From Planctomycetota bacterium (GTDB taxonomy: Bacteria > Planctomycetota > Planctomycetia > Isosphaerales > Isosphaeraceae), in the NCBI GenBank assembly GCA_028291545.1, contig JAQGHR010000063.1:1-50071 (forward strand): a stretch of 50,071 nucleotides of DNA, given 5' to 3'. This document shows, one piece after another, positions 1 through 7,987 of the stretch. Numbering within the stretch: position 1 is the stretch's first letter; every line of letters starts with the position of its first letter. Both the position numbers and the translations under genes were made by a program. Below the pieces are notes generated by a model. The model saw only the letters and a program-made list of their open reading frames with translations, ran no database searches and was not told where the DNA came from.

Positions 1-52
1 CCTGGCCGCCTACCAGAAAAATGTGTAGGCGGCCAGGGACGCCCGCCGCTAC
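1..52. repeat. Hairpin and dispersed repeat at the left edge
   Basis: Bases 1-13 (CCTGGCCGCCTAC) and 25-37 are a perfect 13-bp inverted repeat around an 11-nt A-rich loop. Bases 25-52 also match, in the opposite orientation, a segment near the right edge of the window (50030-50054), with about 23 of 25 bases identical. This is therefore one copy of a dispersed GC-rich repeat. A weaker hairpin follows at about 63-90. The site lies downstream of the minus-strand operon that ends at 272 and could act in termination; that is inference. Confidence 0.7.
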
Positions 53-107
53 AAAAAAACAGGGTGCGGACCTGTTCACGTCCCGCACCCCGTCGTCGCC
101 GCCCGCT

Positions 108-136
108 CGAAACCCGATTCCCTGTGAGGAACAGGG
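108..136. repeat. 29-bp dispersed element, copy 1
   Basis: This 29-bp segment is identical at 27 positions to 48741-48769, in the same orientation. Each copy contains the core CCCTGTGAGGAAC flanked by C-rich and G-rich arms that can pair, so the GAGGAA lies in or near a loop. It is not part of any recognised gene and its function is unknown. Confidence 0.6.
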
Positions 137-271
137 TCCGGATCCGCCACGAGCCCGGCCATCCGCCGCGCGCCGGGAACTCGGCCGTCGATAAATAACA
201 TCGTGACGAGGCGGTCAGTCGATCGGGAATTGGGCGAAGCACCGCTTTCGATTCTACAAGTATGGGTCCCG

Positions 272-778
272 CTACGGAGAGGCGATGCGATCGTCGGTCA
301 TCGCAATCCGCAACGCGAGGACGTAACCCCCGAGGAGGCCGAGCGCCACGCAAGCCAGATGGAGCGGTCCGACGCCGATCAGGCGAAGCATGGGGTTGGC
401 GGCCGAGATCGGCCAGAACGGCTGAGCGTCTTTATGCATGATGCCGTCGAGGACAACATGGCTCCAGGTCGCGAACAAGGCGGTGGCGAGCAGGGACGCG
501 AAGATCCGGCCGGGTGACGAAACCGCAGCGTTTTCCTGCGTCCCACGCCACCAGATCACCATCGGCAGGACGAGGGCCGAGGAGGCGACGGCCAGCAGCG
601 TGGCCCCGACGAAGGTGTGCAGGAAGCGGTGGACGGGGTAACGGTGTTGGACGAGGTTGTAAAGGGATTCGAGGTCGATGACGACCTGAAGTGCGATGAA
701 AAAGCCGAGATGAAACCGGCGCAGGAGGACGGACTTCATCGCCAGCCCGACGCCGAAATGGAACGGAGTGAAGGGCAT
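272..778 (-). CDS. Integral membrane protein, DUF4184/YdjM-like
   Basis: A 168-residue protein with an ATG start 15 nt after the upstream gene's stop. It begins MPFTPFHFGVG and has about four hydrophobic segments (roughly 22-36, 55-76, 93-113, 138-158). Histidines and acidic residues sit at H7, D35, H50/H54 and in a HVVLDGIMH motif at 107-115. This pattern is reminiscent of the membrane-bound YdjM/DUF4184 family, often labelled metal-dependent hydrolase, whose chemistry is poorly established. It is the last gene of the sigma/anti-sigma operon, which suggests control by that ECF module. The family call is moderate and the enzymatic role is inference. Confidence 0.7.
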   Translation of the reverse strand: MPFTPFHFGVGLAMKSVLLRRFHLGFFIALQVVIDLESLYNLVQHRYPVHRFLHTFVGATLLAVASSALVLPMVIWWRGTQENAAVSSPGRIFASLLATALFATWSHVVLDGIMHKDAQPFWPISAANPMLRLIGVGPLHLACVALGLLGGYVLALRIAMTDDRIASP

Positions 779-793
779 CCGTCACTCCGAAGG

Positions 794-1279
794 TTACCGA
801 CCCCCCAGCCCGATCAACAGCCGGGAGCCGTCGGGCAGCATCTTGTCGCAGAAGAAGAGTTGATTGGGGGGCGTGCGGACGAGGGTGGCGAATTCGGTCT
901 GGCCGTTCAGTTCGAGGGCGAACTTGAACTGGACGTTGCCGTCGCCGTCGAGGACGTTGATCAGCTCGGCGCCGGCGATGAAGCCGGTGGTGTCCATCGT
1001 GCAGGTGACCGAGCGGCCGACCGTGAGACGCTTGCTCTCGGTCTTGACCAGCTTGAAGCTGTGACCGGGGAAGAGCTTCTTGAGCTGGGGCTCGATTTTC
1101 TTGAGCTTCGGGTCCACCGCGTTGCCGCCGGGTACGGCGTGGATGCCGAACAGCGTGACCTGGCGTCCGGGTACGGCCTGCCAGGCGAGGGCCGGGAGCG
1201 TCATTCCGGTAAGGAGCAGGCCCAGGGCGACAACCAGGGCGCGGCGGAACGGGGGTTGAGGGGGAATGGGGCGGCTCAC
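794..1279 (-). CDS. Secreted hypothetical protein
   Basis: A 161-residue protein. It has a basic N-terminus (FRR at 11-13), a hydrophobic stretch at about 14-31 and an LPALA-W junction near 28-33 that fits a Sec signal peptide. The mature part is rich in lysine, glycine and beta-forming residues and contains two cysteines. I do not recognise a family. The GTG start overlaps the stop of the anti-sigma gene (GTGA), so the two are probably translationally coupled. Context suggests an exported product of the ECF regulon. Confidence 0.72.
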   Translation of the reverse strand: MSRPIPPQPPFRRALVVALGLLLTGMTLPALAWQAVPGRQVTLFGIHAVPGGNAVDPKLKKIEPQLKKLFPGHSFKLVKTESKRLTVGRSVTCTMDTTGFIAGAELINVLDGDGNVQFKFALELNGQTEFATLVRTPPNQLFFCDKMLPDGSRLLIGLGGR

Positions 1280-1794
1280 TCGAACGGTCCCGATTCCATG
1301 TAGTTGAGGACGTCGAGATCGGCGGCCACCATGTCCGTGTCCGACTCGCCCCGCTGGGGCCGAACCTCAATGGCCGAGATCACGCCCCGGCTGCCGTCGA
1401 GACGGACCACGAGAGTCGTTCCCTCCTCAACGCGATAATCATGCATGCTTGCAATGGCCGGGGTGGGTCGGGAGAGCCCGTACATGCCGGCGATCAGGAT
1501 GACCGCAGCCTGGGCGACCGTGACGAGAGCCAGCCCCCATCGCTTCCATCCCGAGGCCGAGACGAACGGCAGGATTTCCGGCTCGGAAACCATCGCCTCC
1601 GTCTTCGCCCACATGGTGTCGAACGCGGAACTCGACGGCTCTTCCGGCCGGGTCGCGTTCCAAACCCTATTCAGCTTATCGACTTGCGCCGACCAGGCCA
1701 TACAGCGGGGGCACGCGGACAGATGCTCGGCCAGGGACGATTCGTCGAGGCCGCCGGGGGCGGATAGCTCACGCATCACCTCGTCGCATCGCAT
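1276..1794 (-). CDS. Membrane-anchored zinc-finger anti-sigma factor
   Basis: A 172-residue protein. The ATG at 1794 is chosen because a strong GAGGAGG lies just upstream; a longer frame to 1839 has no comparable site. The N-terminus carries the anti-sigma zinc motif H24-x3-C28-x2-C31, preceded by C3. A single transmembrane helix lies at about 87-107, followed by a beta-rich extracytoplasmic tail of about 65 residues. In this family the cytoplasmic zinc domain sequesters the cognate ECF sigma factor, here encoded 41 bp upstream. The stop overlaps the start of the secreted-protein gene. Confidence 0.88.
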   Translation of the reverse strand: MRCDEVMRELSAPGGLDESSLAEHLSACPRCMAWSAQVDKLNRVWNATRPEEPSSSAFDTMWAKTEAMVSEPEILPFVSASGWKRWGLALVTVAQAAVILIAGMYGLSRPTPAIASMHDYRVEEGTTLVVRLDGSRGVISAIEVRPQRGESDTDMVAADLDVLNYMESGPFE

Positions 1795-1835
1795 CGCAGG
1801 CCTCCTCTCAGACCGAAATTCGCAGCCATTTCGCG

Positions 1836-2417
1836 TCAACTGATCCCTTCCACACCGTCCAGGTACGACTGCAACTTCTGTCGGGCGTAATGCAGGCGGC
1901 TCATGACGGTTCCGACCGGGACATCTTGCAGGGCGGCGATATCCTTGTAGCTCATGTCGGCTTCGGCGAAGAGGACGAAGGTGGCGCGGATGGGAGGACT
2001 CAGGCGATCCAGGGCGGCATACAGAACCTTCTTGAGATCGTCGCGATGCATTCCCAGTGCCGGGTCATCCTGAATCGCGGTCTCGACCCCTCCGGTTTCC
2101 GCCTCATCGATCCGTATCGTCGGTCTCCGCCTGCGTTTGCGCCCGGAATCCAGGGACGCGTTGGTCACGATTCGCAGCAACCAGGTCCGAAATCCGCTCC
2201 GACCGTCGAAGTCTTCCAGGTGCTTCAGGGCCTTGACCAGGGCGTCCTGCACGGCATCCTGAGCATCTTGCTCGTGACCGAGTAAACGGTAGGCCACGCG
2301 GTGAGCGATCCCGACATGGCGGCGGAACAGTTCCTCCCTCGCCCCCCGGTCGCCCTCGCGAGCCAGGCCGATCAGGACCTCATCGGGTGTCAGCACGTCG
2401 GCCTGTGCCTCGGGCAT
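1836..2417 (-). CDS. ECF-type RNA polymerase sigma factor
   Basis: A 193-residue sigma-70 family protein lacking region 3. Region 2 spans about 28-95, with DAQDAVQDALVKAL followed by the promoter-melting block around FRTWLLRIVTNASLD and a basic RKRRRR stretch. Region 4 spans about 135-187, ending in a helix-turn-helix (SYKDIAALQDVPVGTVMSRL). The ATG at 2417 is preferred because GGAAGG lies 7 nt upstream; an in-frame extension to 2486 runs into a repeat. It is followed by its anti-sigma factor and two envelope genes, so it probably responds to an envelope or surface signal. It is divergent from the PEP-CTERM gene. Confidence 0.93.
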   Translation of the reverse strand: MPEAQADVLTPDEVLIGLAREGDRGAREELFRRHVGIAHRVAYRLLGHEQDAQDAVQDALVKALKHLEDFDGRSGFRTWLLRIVTNASLDSGRKRRRRPTIRIDEAETGGVETAIQDDPALGMHRDDLKKVLYAALDRLSPPIRATFVLFAEADMSYKDIAALQDVPVGTVMSRLHYARQKLQSYLDGVEGIS

Positions 2418-2503
2418 TCGCAGACCTTCCCCAACATGCCTCCGCGCGGACCCTGCCGAACCCCCATGATACTGGACGACCGTCACGATAGCGATATTCG
2501 ATC

Positions 2504-2557
2504 GCAGTTCGCGGTTCGCAGTTGGGGAGATCCGCTTTTTCTGCGAACTGCGAACTG
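2504..2557. repeat. Inverted repeat of the CTGCGAA heptamer family (copy 1)
   Basis: The left arm 2504-2521 (GCAGTTCGCGGTTCGCAG) pairs with 2540-2557 (CTGCGAACTGCGAACTGC) with a single mismatch, around a loop of about 18 nt. The right arm is a tandem run of the heptamer CTGCGAA. Four more copies lie between ribosomal protein genes at 27.4, 31.6, 32.4 and 38.1 kb. Here it occupies the divergent sigma/PEP-CTERM intergenic region. Confidence 0.85.
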
Positions 2558-2708
2558 CCCCAAAGATTCATTAAAGTTCGGGTTGACCGTTATCCGGTCC
2601 CTCAGCACAATGCCGCCGACTTGCGGGAGGCACCCGGCGTCGTGGCGTCGACTTCGATGCGGAGCCCCGTTGGTGAGCTGATCCGGTCTGGTCAGGAGGA
2701 AATCCGTC

Positions 2709-3362
2709 GTGATGCGTCCCCTCTTTGTCTTCCTGGGCCTCGTCTCGGCCGTGGCGGCGTGGCCCGCGGCGGCCGTAGCCTCTGGGATGGCCACCTTTCA
2801 GTTCACGAACACGACCGGCGGGCCGGTCTCTCGGGCCGACTTCGCCATCCTGCCGGCGGGGGCGGTCAAGGCCCCGATCATCGGGACCGACCCGAACACG
2901 GGTTTGCCCAAGACCGCCAGCCCCGTGACGCTGGATACGGCCCATTCCAGCGGGTTCGACACCAACAACTTCTCCACGGCGCTGGGCACCGGCACGAATG
3001 TGCAAGGACTGCGGCTCCTGTTCGGCCAGAAGCAGGTGATTCAGAACGGCCAGATCACGTTCCAGCCGGTCACCGGACCCAACGGCGAGCCGCCCCGGTT
3101 CCTCGATGCCGGCGGCACCGTCACCTTCGCGCTCAACCTCGATCCGGCCTTCACCGGCACGATGAGCTTGAAGTCGCTGACCAACGGCCTGGCCGACCCG
3201 AAGCTCGTGCCGCCCGGTTCGGATGGCGGGGTCGATACCGGGACGGGCTCGCCGCCGGACATGATCACGCCCGAGCCAATCTCGCTGATCCTCTGGTCGT
3301 CGGTCGCGGGCCTCGGCGTTTTCGGCGTACGGCGACGGGCCGCGATGTCCGCCGCCGCCTGA
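2709..3362 (+). CDS. PEP-CTERM sorting domain protein
   Basis: A 217-residue exported protein. The first 26 or so residues form a signal peptide (LFVFLGLVSAVAAWPAAAVA). The C-terminus, about 187-217, has the PEP-CTERM layout: a TPEP motif, a hydrophobic helix (ISLILWSSVAGLGVFGV) and a basic RRR cluster. In known systems this signal is processed by an exosortase, so the protein is probably anchored in or passed through the envelope together with exopolysaccharide. The middle is beta-rich and unrecognised. AGGAGG at 2694-2699 serves either GTG 2709 or ATG 2712; I kept the former. It is divergent from the ECF sigma operon. Confidence 0.85.
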   Translation: MMRPLFVFLGLVSAVAAWPAAAVASGMATFQFTNTTGGPVSRADFAILPAGAVKAPIIGTDPNTGLPKTASPVTLDTAHSSGFDTNNFSTALGTGTNVQGLRLLFGQKQVIQNGQITFQPVTGPNGEPPRFLDAGGTVTFALNLDPAFTGTMSLKSLTNGLADPKLVPPGSDGGVDTGTGSPPDMITPEPISLILWSSVAGLGVFGVRRRAAMSAAA

Positions 3363-3408
3363 GTCCTTGGCAATCGGCCGATGGCCGGTCATGATGAGAT
3401 TCGATGGA

Positions 3409-3440
3409 CCGGAGTCATCGGCAAGGTGCCGAGACTCCGG
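3409..3440 (+). terminator. Hairpin between the PEP-CTERM gene and hpt
   Basis: CCGGAGTC at 3409-3416 pairs with GACTCCGG at 3433-3440, and CGGC pairs with GCCG inside it. A loosely T-rich stretch (GTTTCCTTTCC) follows. The position, 47 bp after one stop and 34 bp before the next start, fits a terminator or attenuator. There is no strong U-tract. Confidence 0.5.
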
Positions 3441-3474
3441 CCCGTCGCGTTTCCTTTCCACCAGGGCCATTCTC

Positions 3475-3990
3475 GTGAAGGTCTTGATCACCGAGGACCA
3501 GATCCGCGAGCGCGTCGCGGCGCTCGGGCGACAGATCGAGGCGGATTACCAGGGCAAGCCGCTCACCATCGTCGCCGTGCTGACCGGCAGCCTGATCCTG
3601 CTGGCCGATTTGATCCGCCAGATTGGTCTACCGCTGCGAGTCGCCCTGTTGCAGGCCAGCAGCTACAAGGGCGCGACCATGACGGCCGGCGCGCTGATCA
3701 TCAACGAGGCGTTCGCGCCTGACGTGATCGGTCGTGACGTGCTGCTGCTGGATGACATCCTGGACACGGGCCATACGCTGTCCACCCTGGTCGCCCGGAT
3801 GCACGAACGGGGCGCGAACAGCGTCAAGACGGCCGTTCTGCTCCGGAAGCTCGGCCGCCAGGAGGTGCATCTGGAACCGGACTACTGCGGCTTCACGATC
3901 CCCGACGCCTTCGTCGTGGGCTATGGCCTGGACTTCAACGACGACTATCGTCACCTGCCGCACGTGGGCATCCTGGACGGGATGGCGTGA
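3475..3990 (+). CDS. hpt: Hypoxanthine phosphoribosyltransferase
   Basis: A 171-residue purine salvage enzyme that transfers the phosphoribosyl group of PRPP to hypoxanthine or guanine in the cytoplasm. The PRPP-binding loop VLLLDDILDTGHTL lies at 89-102. An upstream TGSL segment at 37-40 and the C-terminal FVVGYGLDFNDDYRHLPHVG block are typical of bacterial HPRT. The GTG at 3475 gives the normal family length and N-terminus; an AGGG lies 8 nt upstream. A longer in-frame extension would run through the preceding hairpin. The stop overlaps the start of the glycosyltransferase by 4 bp, so the two are probably co-translated. Confidence 0.93.
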   Translation: MKVLITEDQIRERVAALGRQIEADYQGKPLTIVAVLTGSLILLADLIRQIGLPLRVALLQASSYKGATMTAGALIINEAFAPDVIGRDVLLLDDILDTGHTLSTLVARMHERGANSVKTAVLLRKLGRQEVHLEPDYCGFTIPDAFVVGYGLDFNDDYRHLPHVGILDGMA

Positions 3991-5090
3991 AGATCGCCCT
4001 GGTCACCCGCCGCTACCCGCCCCTGATCGGCGGGGCCGAGAAGGTGCTCAGCTACCTCGCCCCGGCGCTTCAGGCCGAAGGAGCCGATGTCACCGTGGTG
4101 ACGTCGGCGATCCCGTCGCCCCTCCCCCCTGCCCCGTCGTCCGTCCCGGTCGTTCATCTCCCCACGTCCCGACTTCGCTTTGTGGGGACAAGTCTCTACA
4201 TGCGATCGCTCCGGACGTGGCTCGAATGCCACCGTCCCGACCTGATTTACGTCTCGATGCTCAAGCACGACGCCTACGTCGCCATCGGCGTCGGCCGGCG
4301 TCTGGGGATTCCGGTCGTCCTCCGTCCCGAAGGCGCCGGCGCGACCGGCGACCTGGCGTGGCAATCGTGGGGCCGGTTCGGCAAGACGATCGGACGGCAG
4401 TGCCTCCTCGCCGACGCGGTTGTCGCGATCTCCCCCGCGATCCGCGCCGAGTTGCTGGCGGCGGGATATGACGCCGCGAAGATCCAGGACATCCCCAACG
4501 GCGTGCCGGTGCCCGAGGCGCCCTGGTCCCCGGCGGGCGAGCCCGGTCGCGTCGCGTTCGTGGGCCGACTCGCTCCCGAGAAGGGGCTGAACGTCCTGGT
4601 GGATGCCTGGCCGCTGGTCCTGGGTGACCGACCCGCGGCCCGGCTGACCCTGATCGGCGAGGGGCCGGAGCGAGTCCATCTCCAAGCCCAGATCGCGTCC
4701 CTGGGGATCGGCGATGCCGTCCTCCTGGCCGGTCCGCATCCCGACCCTGCCGCCTTGCTCTGCGACTCGCGCCTCTTCGTCCTGCCCTCGCGGGAGGAAG
4801 GGATGAGCATCGCGCTGCTGGAGGCGATGGCCCTGGGCATGCCGATCGTCGCCACCGACATCCCCGGCAATCGCGGCCTCATGACCGACGGGGTTCACGG
4901 TCGGCTCGTGCCGCCCGGTGACGCGGAGGCCCTGGCTCGGGCGATCCTCGCGCAAGAAAACGCCCCCGAGACGGCCTGGGCAATGGCCAGGGCCGCACGG
5001 GGGCGCGTCCAGGACGAGTTTTCAATCGCGGCCGTGGCTCGACGACACCTCGATCTGTTCGGCACCCTGCGGCGACATCCGATCCGCTGA
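3987..5090 (+). CDS. GT4-family glycosyltransferase
   Basis: A 367-residue GT-B fold enzyme. The N-terminal Rossmann part begins MKIALVTRRYPPLIGGAEK, with the GGAEK loop common in GT4. The C-terminal nucleotide-sugar domain starts near 190 (FVGRLAPEKGLNVLVDAW). It holds the retaining E-x7-E motif in EEGMSIALLE near 269-278, followed by PIVATDIPGNRGLM. The donor and acceptor cannot be deduced. The GTG start overlaps hpt by 4 bp (GTGA). It probably acts in cell-surface or exopolysaccharide synthesis, by family; the purine salvage neighbour gives no clue. Confidence 0.92.
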   Translation: MKIALVTRRYPPLIGGAEKVLSYLAPALQAEGADVTVVTSAIPSPLPPAPSSVPVVHLPTSRLRFVGTSLYMRSLRTWLECHRPDLIYVSMLKHDAYVAIGVGRRLGIPVVLRPEGAGATGDLAWQSWGRFGKTIGRQCLLADAVVAISPAIRAELLAAGYDAAKIQDIPNGVPVPEAPWSPAGEPGRVAFVGRLAPEKGLNVLVDAWPLVLGDRPAARLTLIGEGPERVHLQAQIASLGIGDAVLLAGPHPDPAALLCDSRLFVLPSREEGMSIALLEAMALGMPIVATDIPGNRGLMTDGVHGRLVPPGDAEALARAILAQENAPETAWAMARAARGRVQDEFSIAAVARRHLDLFGTLRRHPIR

Positions 5091-5384
5091 GCTGTCCGAT
5101 TCGATCTTGGAGTCCGAGATGACCGGCGGTACGGCCGCCGCCTTCCGTCGGCGACGATGGACCCGGGGCAACCTCGCGGTCTGGAAGAGCCGGTACGATT
5201 TCCAGGTGAAGAGCGACAGTTCCAGGATCTCGGCCAGCACCAAGATCAGGTACAGCGGCTCCCCGTGTCTCAGCGACAGGGCCGTGTCGCCGATGGCCAG
5301 GATCAACTTCGCCACCGCCACGATCATGATTCCCACAGGACAAAGAAAGGGCGGCGAAATGCGCACTCTGGGCAAGCGGATCAT
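5022..5384 (-). CDS. Small membrane protein, unknown
   Basis: A 120-residue protein with an ATG at 5384 preceded by AAGGAG 8 nt upstream, which supports a real start. Two hydrophobic segments (about 14-34 and 44-60) are followed by a very basic RRRRK stretch and a polar tail. The last 69 bp overlap the 3' end of the glycosyltransferase on the opposite strand, which is a little unusual. A later start at 5327 is possible. I do not recognise a family. Confidence 0.6.
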   Translation of the reverse strand: MIRLPRVRISPPFLCPVGIMIVAVAKLILAIGDTALSLRHGEPLYLILVLAEILELSLFTWKSYRLFQTARLPRVHRRRRKAAAVPPVISDSKIESDSSADRMSPQGAEQIEVSSSHGRD

Positions 5385-6117
5385 GTGACGACTCCTTACA
5401 TTAAGGGAACCTGCGAATTCTCGAGTCGTCCTGGCCAGGACCGAGGTTACGGGCCCGGTTCACCCCGGATGCCGCCTCTACTTACATACATCGATGGGCG
5501 CGAATTCTCTGCGGAGACCGCGATCGATTTCTTTTCAGGACCATTCGCCCGTCGATCTCATAGAGCGAATTGAGGAGAGTCTTTTTTGTCCGGGACTTGT
5601 CTTCCTCTTAACGCGTCGTACGATTCTAAAGGGAGAACACCTCGGCCTGACGTGCAGGCGTTTTCCCGACCCGAACGATGAGCGTCCTGGCCGTCGTCGG
5701 CATCTCCTTTCGTGAGCGATGTCGTTTCCGTTCGCCTCGCCCGCCTGTCCGATCTCGCCGAATCTGATTGCCTTCCGAGCCGACGCGAGGTCGATCCGTC
5801 CGCAATGGTTTTCAGGGAGGATCGACCCCGGACCCTGGCTCGCACCCGGTTCACCAAACCCGGATTGACATAAATCGCGGCGACGAATTTTTCCACAGAG
5901 AAATCAACTTAACCTGCGTTTAACGTTGAACAAGTGCGTAACACTCCCCTTTGCCCGGGGGTAACCTCCCGGTAATTTCGGCTCAATCCATCGCGACGGA
6001 TCTTCGATAGATCCAGGCGGCCCATCCTCTCCCGGGTTGTCGCCTGCCTCGCGGTTCTTTGTCATGGTCAGCTTGGACTCACCCCTGCCAGGTCGGGGGA
6101 CAGGGAGGCCAATGCAC
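5385..6117. other. 733-bp gap without a convincing gene
   Basis: This stretch is less GC-rich than its surroundings and carries no frame with a good ribosome binding site or recognisable product. TTGACA at 5866-5871 could be a -35 box for the gene at 6118, but no clear -10 follows at the right distance. I see no repeat in it. Confidence 0.5.
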
Positions 6118-7383
6118 ATGGAAAGCGACATCTGCCTCGGTGAAGGACTTCTGACGGATGAGATCTTGTTGGCGCTGACCAGTTCACTGAGACGGCGTAC
6201 TCGTAGCGTGCAGGACGCCGAGGACGCGGTGAGCGTCGCGCATCTGAAGTTTTTGGGCCGTCTGCGTAGGGCGCTCGGCGACGGGACCGGGCGCAGCTTG
6301 CGGGTGTCGCGAGAGCAGCAAGACCGCGCATTCCTGGCGGTCGTGCCCGACGGAAACCTCTGGGCCTGGCTCCTTTACAGGGGGATCCGTCATCTCCAGT
6401 CCCAGAATGTGTCCAGGCGGCGGGAATGGGCAGGTCTGAGCGACCCGGTTATCGAGGATAGGGAATCGGTCGGGTCGGACCGAGTCATCCTCCTTTCCGG
6501 CATGGCCGGCTGTATGAAGCGGATCGGAGATCTGGCCCGGGACGATCCCACCTGCGCGCAGAATCTCGCCGCCTTGAAGCTCGAGCTCCTCACGACTCTG
6601 GACCTCGTGGCGATGCTTTCCCCGCTCCATCAACTCACCCTTCACCTGCTGCTGGCGGCCAGGTCCACGAAGACCTCCGTCGGCCAGCCCACGGACGCCC
6701 GGGTCCTCGAATTCATCCTCGGACAGACGGATCTGGCGCCGGGCCTGGTGAAGGAGGATGAGCTCGACGAGATGCTCGCCCGTGGCGAGGATGCGGCGAC
6801 ATTCCTGCGAAACAAGCGAGATCTCAAAGAAATCAAGCAGCACGGCCTGGAGATTCGCGCCCGAAAATTCGCCAACACGGTCCACCAGATGCTCCACGAC
6901 GGGATCAAGTCCGCCAGGATTCCCGTTCCCCAGGTCGGGCGCCCCCTGCGCTGGTCTCTGCATCAGGTCATTCAGTCCGTCCCGCCGCCTTACTGCAACC
7001 TCCTTGAATTCGACTACCACGGCGATGCTCTGGATGTCCTGAGCGATTCACCCGCGATCAAGCTCCAGATACTGGACGAGCTGGACGAGTTCTCGTTGAC
7101 CAAGGCGGCCGTCTCGCAATCTGGCGAGAGAGTTCTAACCTGCAACGCGAAGCAGGAAGCGGCCGCGAGAAACATCGCCACGGCCATCCTCGTCTTGACG
7201 CCGGATCAGCCCGACCTCGCCCTGCTGGAAAAGAGCGGTGACTCGCTGAGGTTCGCGGCCAAGAAGAGGCTTTACCAGGAGCTGGAGCTGGCGCGCGCAT
7301 CCAACCCGATCCTCGACGCGGCGATGGAGCGAGCCGGCTCGAACGACGAGGTCATCAAGCAGTGGCGTACCGATCCGAGGTGA
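6118..7383 (+). CDS. Hypothetical protein with a sigma-region-2-like N-terminus
   Basis: A 421-residue protein. The ATG at 6118 is preferred because AGGGAGG lies 9 nt upstream; an alternative ATG is at 6112 and a longer frame reaches 6037. Residues 30-50 (VQDAEDAVSVAHLKFLGRLR) and 79-105 (a W-W-LL-RGI block, then basic RRREW) resemble region 2 of ECF sigma factors. No clear region 4 helix-turn-helix is visible. The C-terminal 300 residues are helical, mixed-charge and unrecognised. It may be a sigma-derived regulator specific to planctomycetes; this is inference. It is convergent with the gene ending at 7502. Confidence 0.75.
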   Translation: MESDICLGEGLLTDEILLALTSSLRRRTRSVQDAEDAVSVAHLKFLGRLRRALGDGTGRSLRVSREQQDRAFLAVVPDGNLWAWLLYRGIRHLQSQNVSRRREWAGLSDPVIEDRESVGSDRVILLSGMAGCMKRIGDLARDDPTCAQNLAALKLELLTTLDLVAMLSPLHQLTLHLLLAARSTKTSVGQPTDARVLEFILGQTDLAPGLVKEDELDEMLARGEDAATFLRNKRDLKEIKQHGLEIRARKFANTVHQMLHDGIKSARIPVPQVGRPLRWSLHQVIQSVPPPYCNLLEFDYHGDALDVLSDSPAIKLQILDELDEFSLTKAAVSQSGERVLTCNAKQEAAARNIATAILVLTPDQPDLALLEKSGDSLRFAAKKRLYQELELARASNPILDAAMERAGSNDEVIKQWRTDPR

Positions 7384-7444
7384 CGCCTCGTCGCCGGGAC
7401 CCGGCCGATCGCGATCGCCCCGGTCGCCATCAATAAGAACAGCA

Positions 7445-7480
7445 CGGCCGCCGCCGGGAGTTCGCTTCCGGCGGCGGCCG
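7445..7480. terminator. Bidirectional hairpin between convergent genes
   Basis: CGGCCGCCGCCGG at 7445-7457 and its exact complement at 7468-7480 form a perfect 13-bp GC stem around a 10-nt loop. It sits between two convergent genes. The plus side continues into GCGTTTAAG, a weak T-tract. Confidence 0.75.
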
Positions 7481-7501
7481 CGTTTAAGATAGCGGCGGAT
7501 C

Positions 7502-7987
7502 TCAGGATCGCGGGCGACGAGGTCTTGCCGGGCCGGAGAGGACGTCTGCCAGGCGCGGGACGGGGCGCCCCTGCTCCTCGTAGAGCATCGCGCCATCGCG
7601 AGCCTGGACGGCCCGCCAGGCCTCGGGCTCGTCGTTTTGGACGGCCTCGGCGAGGAGTTCCAACGCAACGGGATCGCGCGCCAGGGCGATCAAGCTGGTG
7701 TCGTCCAGGGACCCCAGGCCCTCATCCCGCAGGGCGGAGAGGCGTTCGGGCGAGAGGGTGCTGCTGAACTCGAAGGACACGACCCGGCCGGCCCGCAACG
7801 CGCGGAGATGGTCCCGCAGCACGCACCGGTTGACCACGGCCCGCTCGACGCATGCGAGCAGCCGTCGTTGCACGCCGAGGGACCAGGATGGTCGCTCGAT
7901 CAGGGCTCCGGCGTGGCGAGCCAGGAGCACCAGGGGGTCGATGAGAGCCTCGTTCTCGGGCACAGTCGCGCTGGGATTATCGTTCAC
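7502..7987 (-). CDS. Hypothetical protein
   Basis: A 161-residue, mostly helical, charged protein with no signal peptide or transmembrane segment. The GTG start at 7987 has GGAGGG 7 nt upstream, which supports translation from there. It has two or three cysteines (CVERAVVNRC near 46-55) and a proline/arginine-rich tail. I do not recognise a family. It is convergent with the sigma-like gene, with a strong hairpin between them. Confidence 0.68.
   Translation of the reverse strand: MNDNPSATVPENEALIDPLVLLARHAGALIERPSWSLGVQRRLLACVERAVVNRCVLRDHLRALRAGRVVSFEFSSTLSPERLSALRDEGLGSLDDTSLIALARDPVALELLAEAVQNDEPEAWRAVQARDGAMLYEEQGRPVPRLADVLSGPARPRRPRS

Noticed and set aside
3367..3474. N-terminal extension of hpt
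   Set aside because: The extra codons run through a hairpin and are absent from the family.
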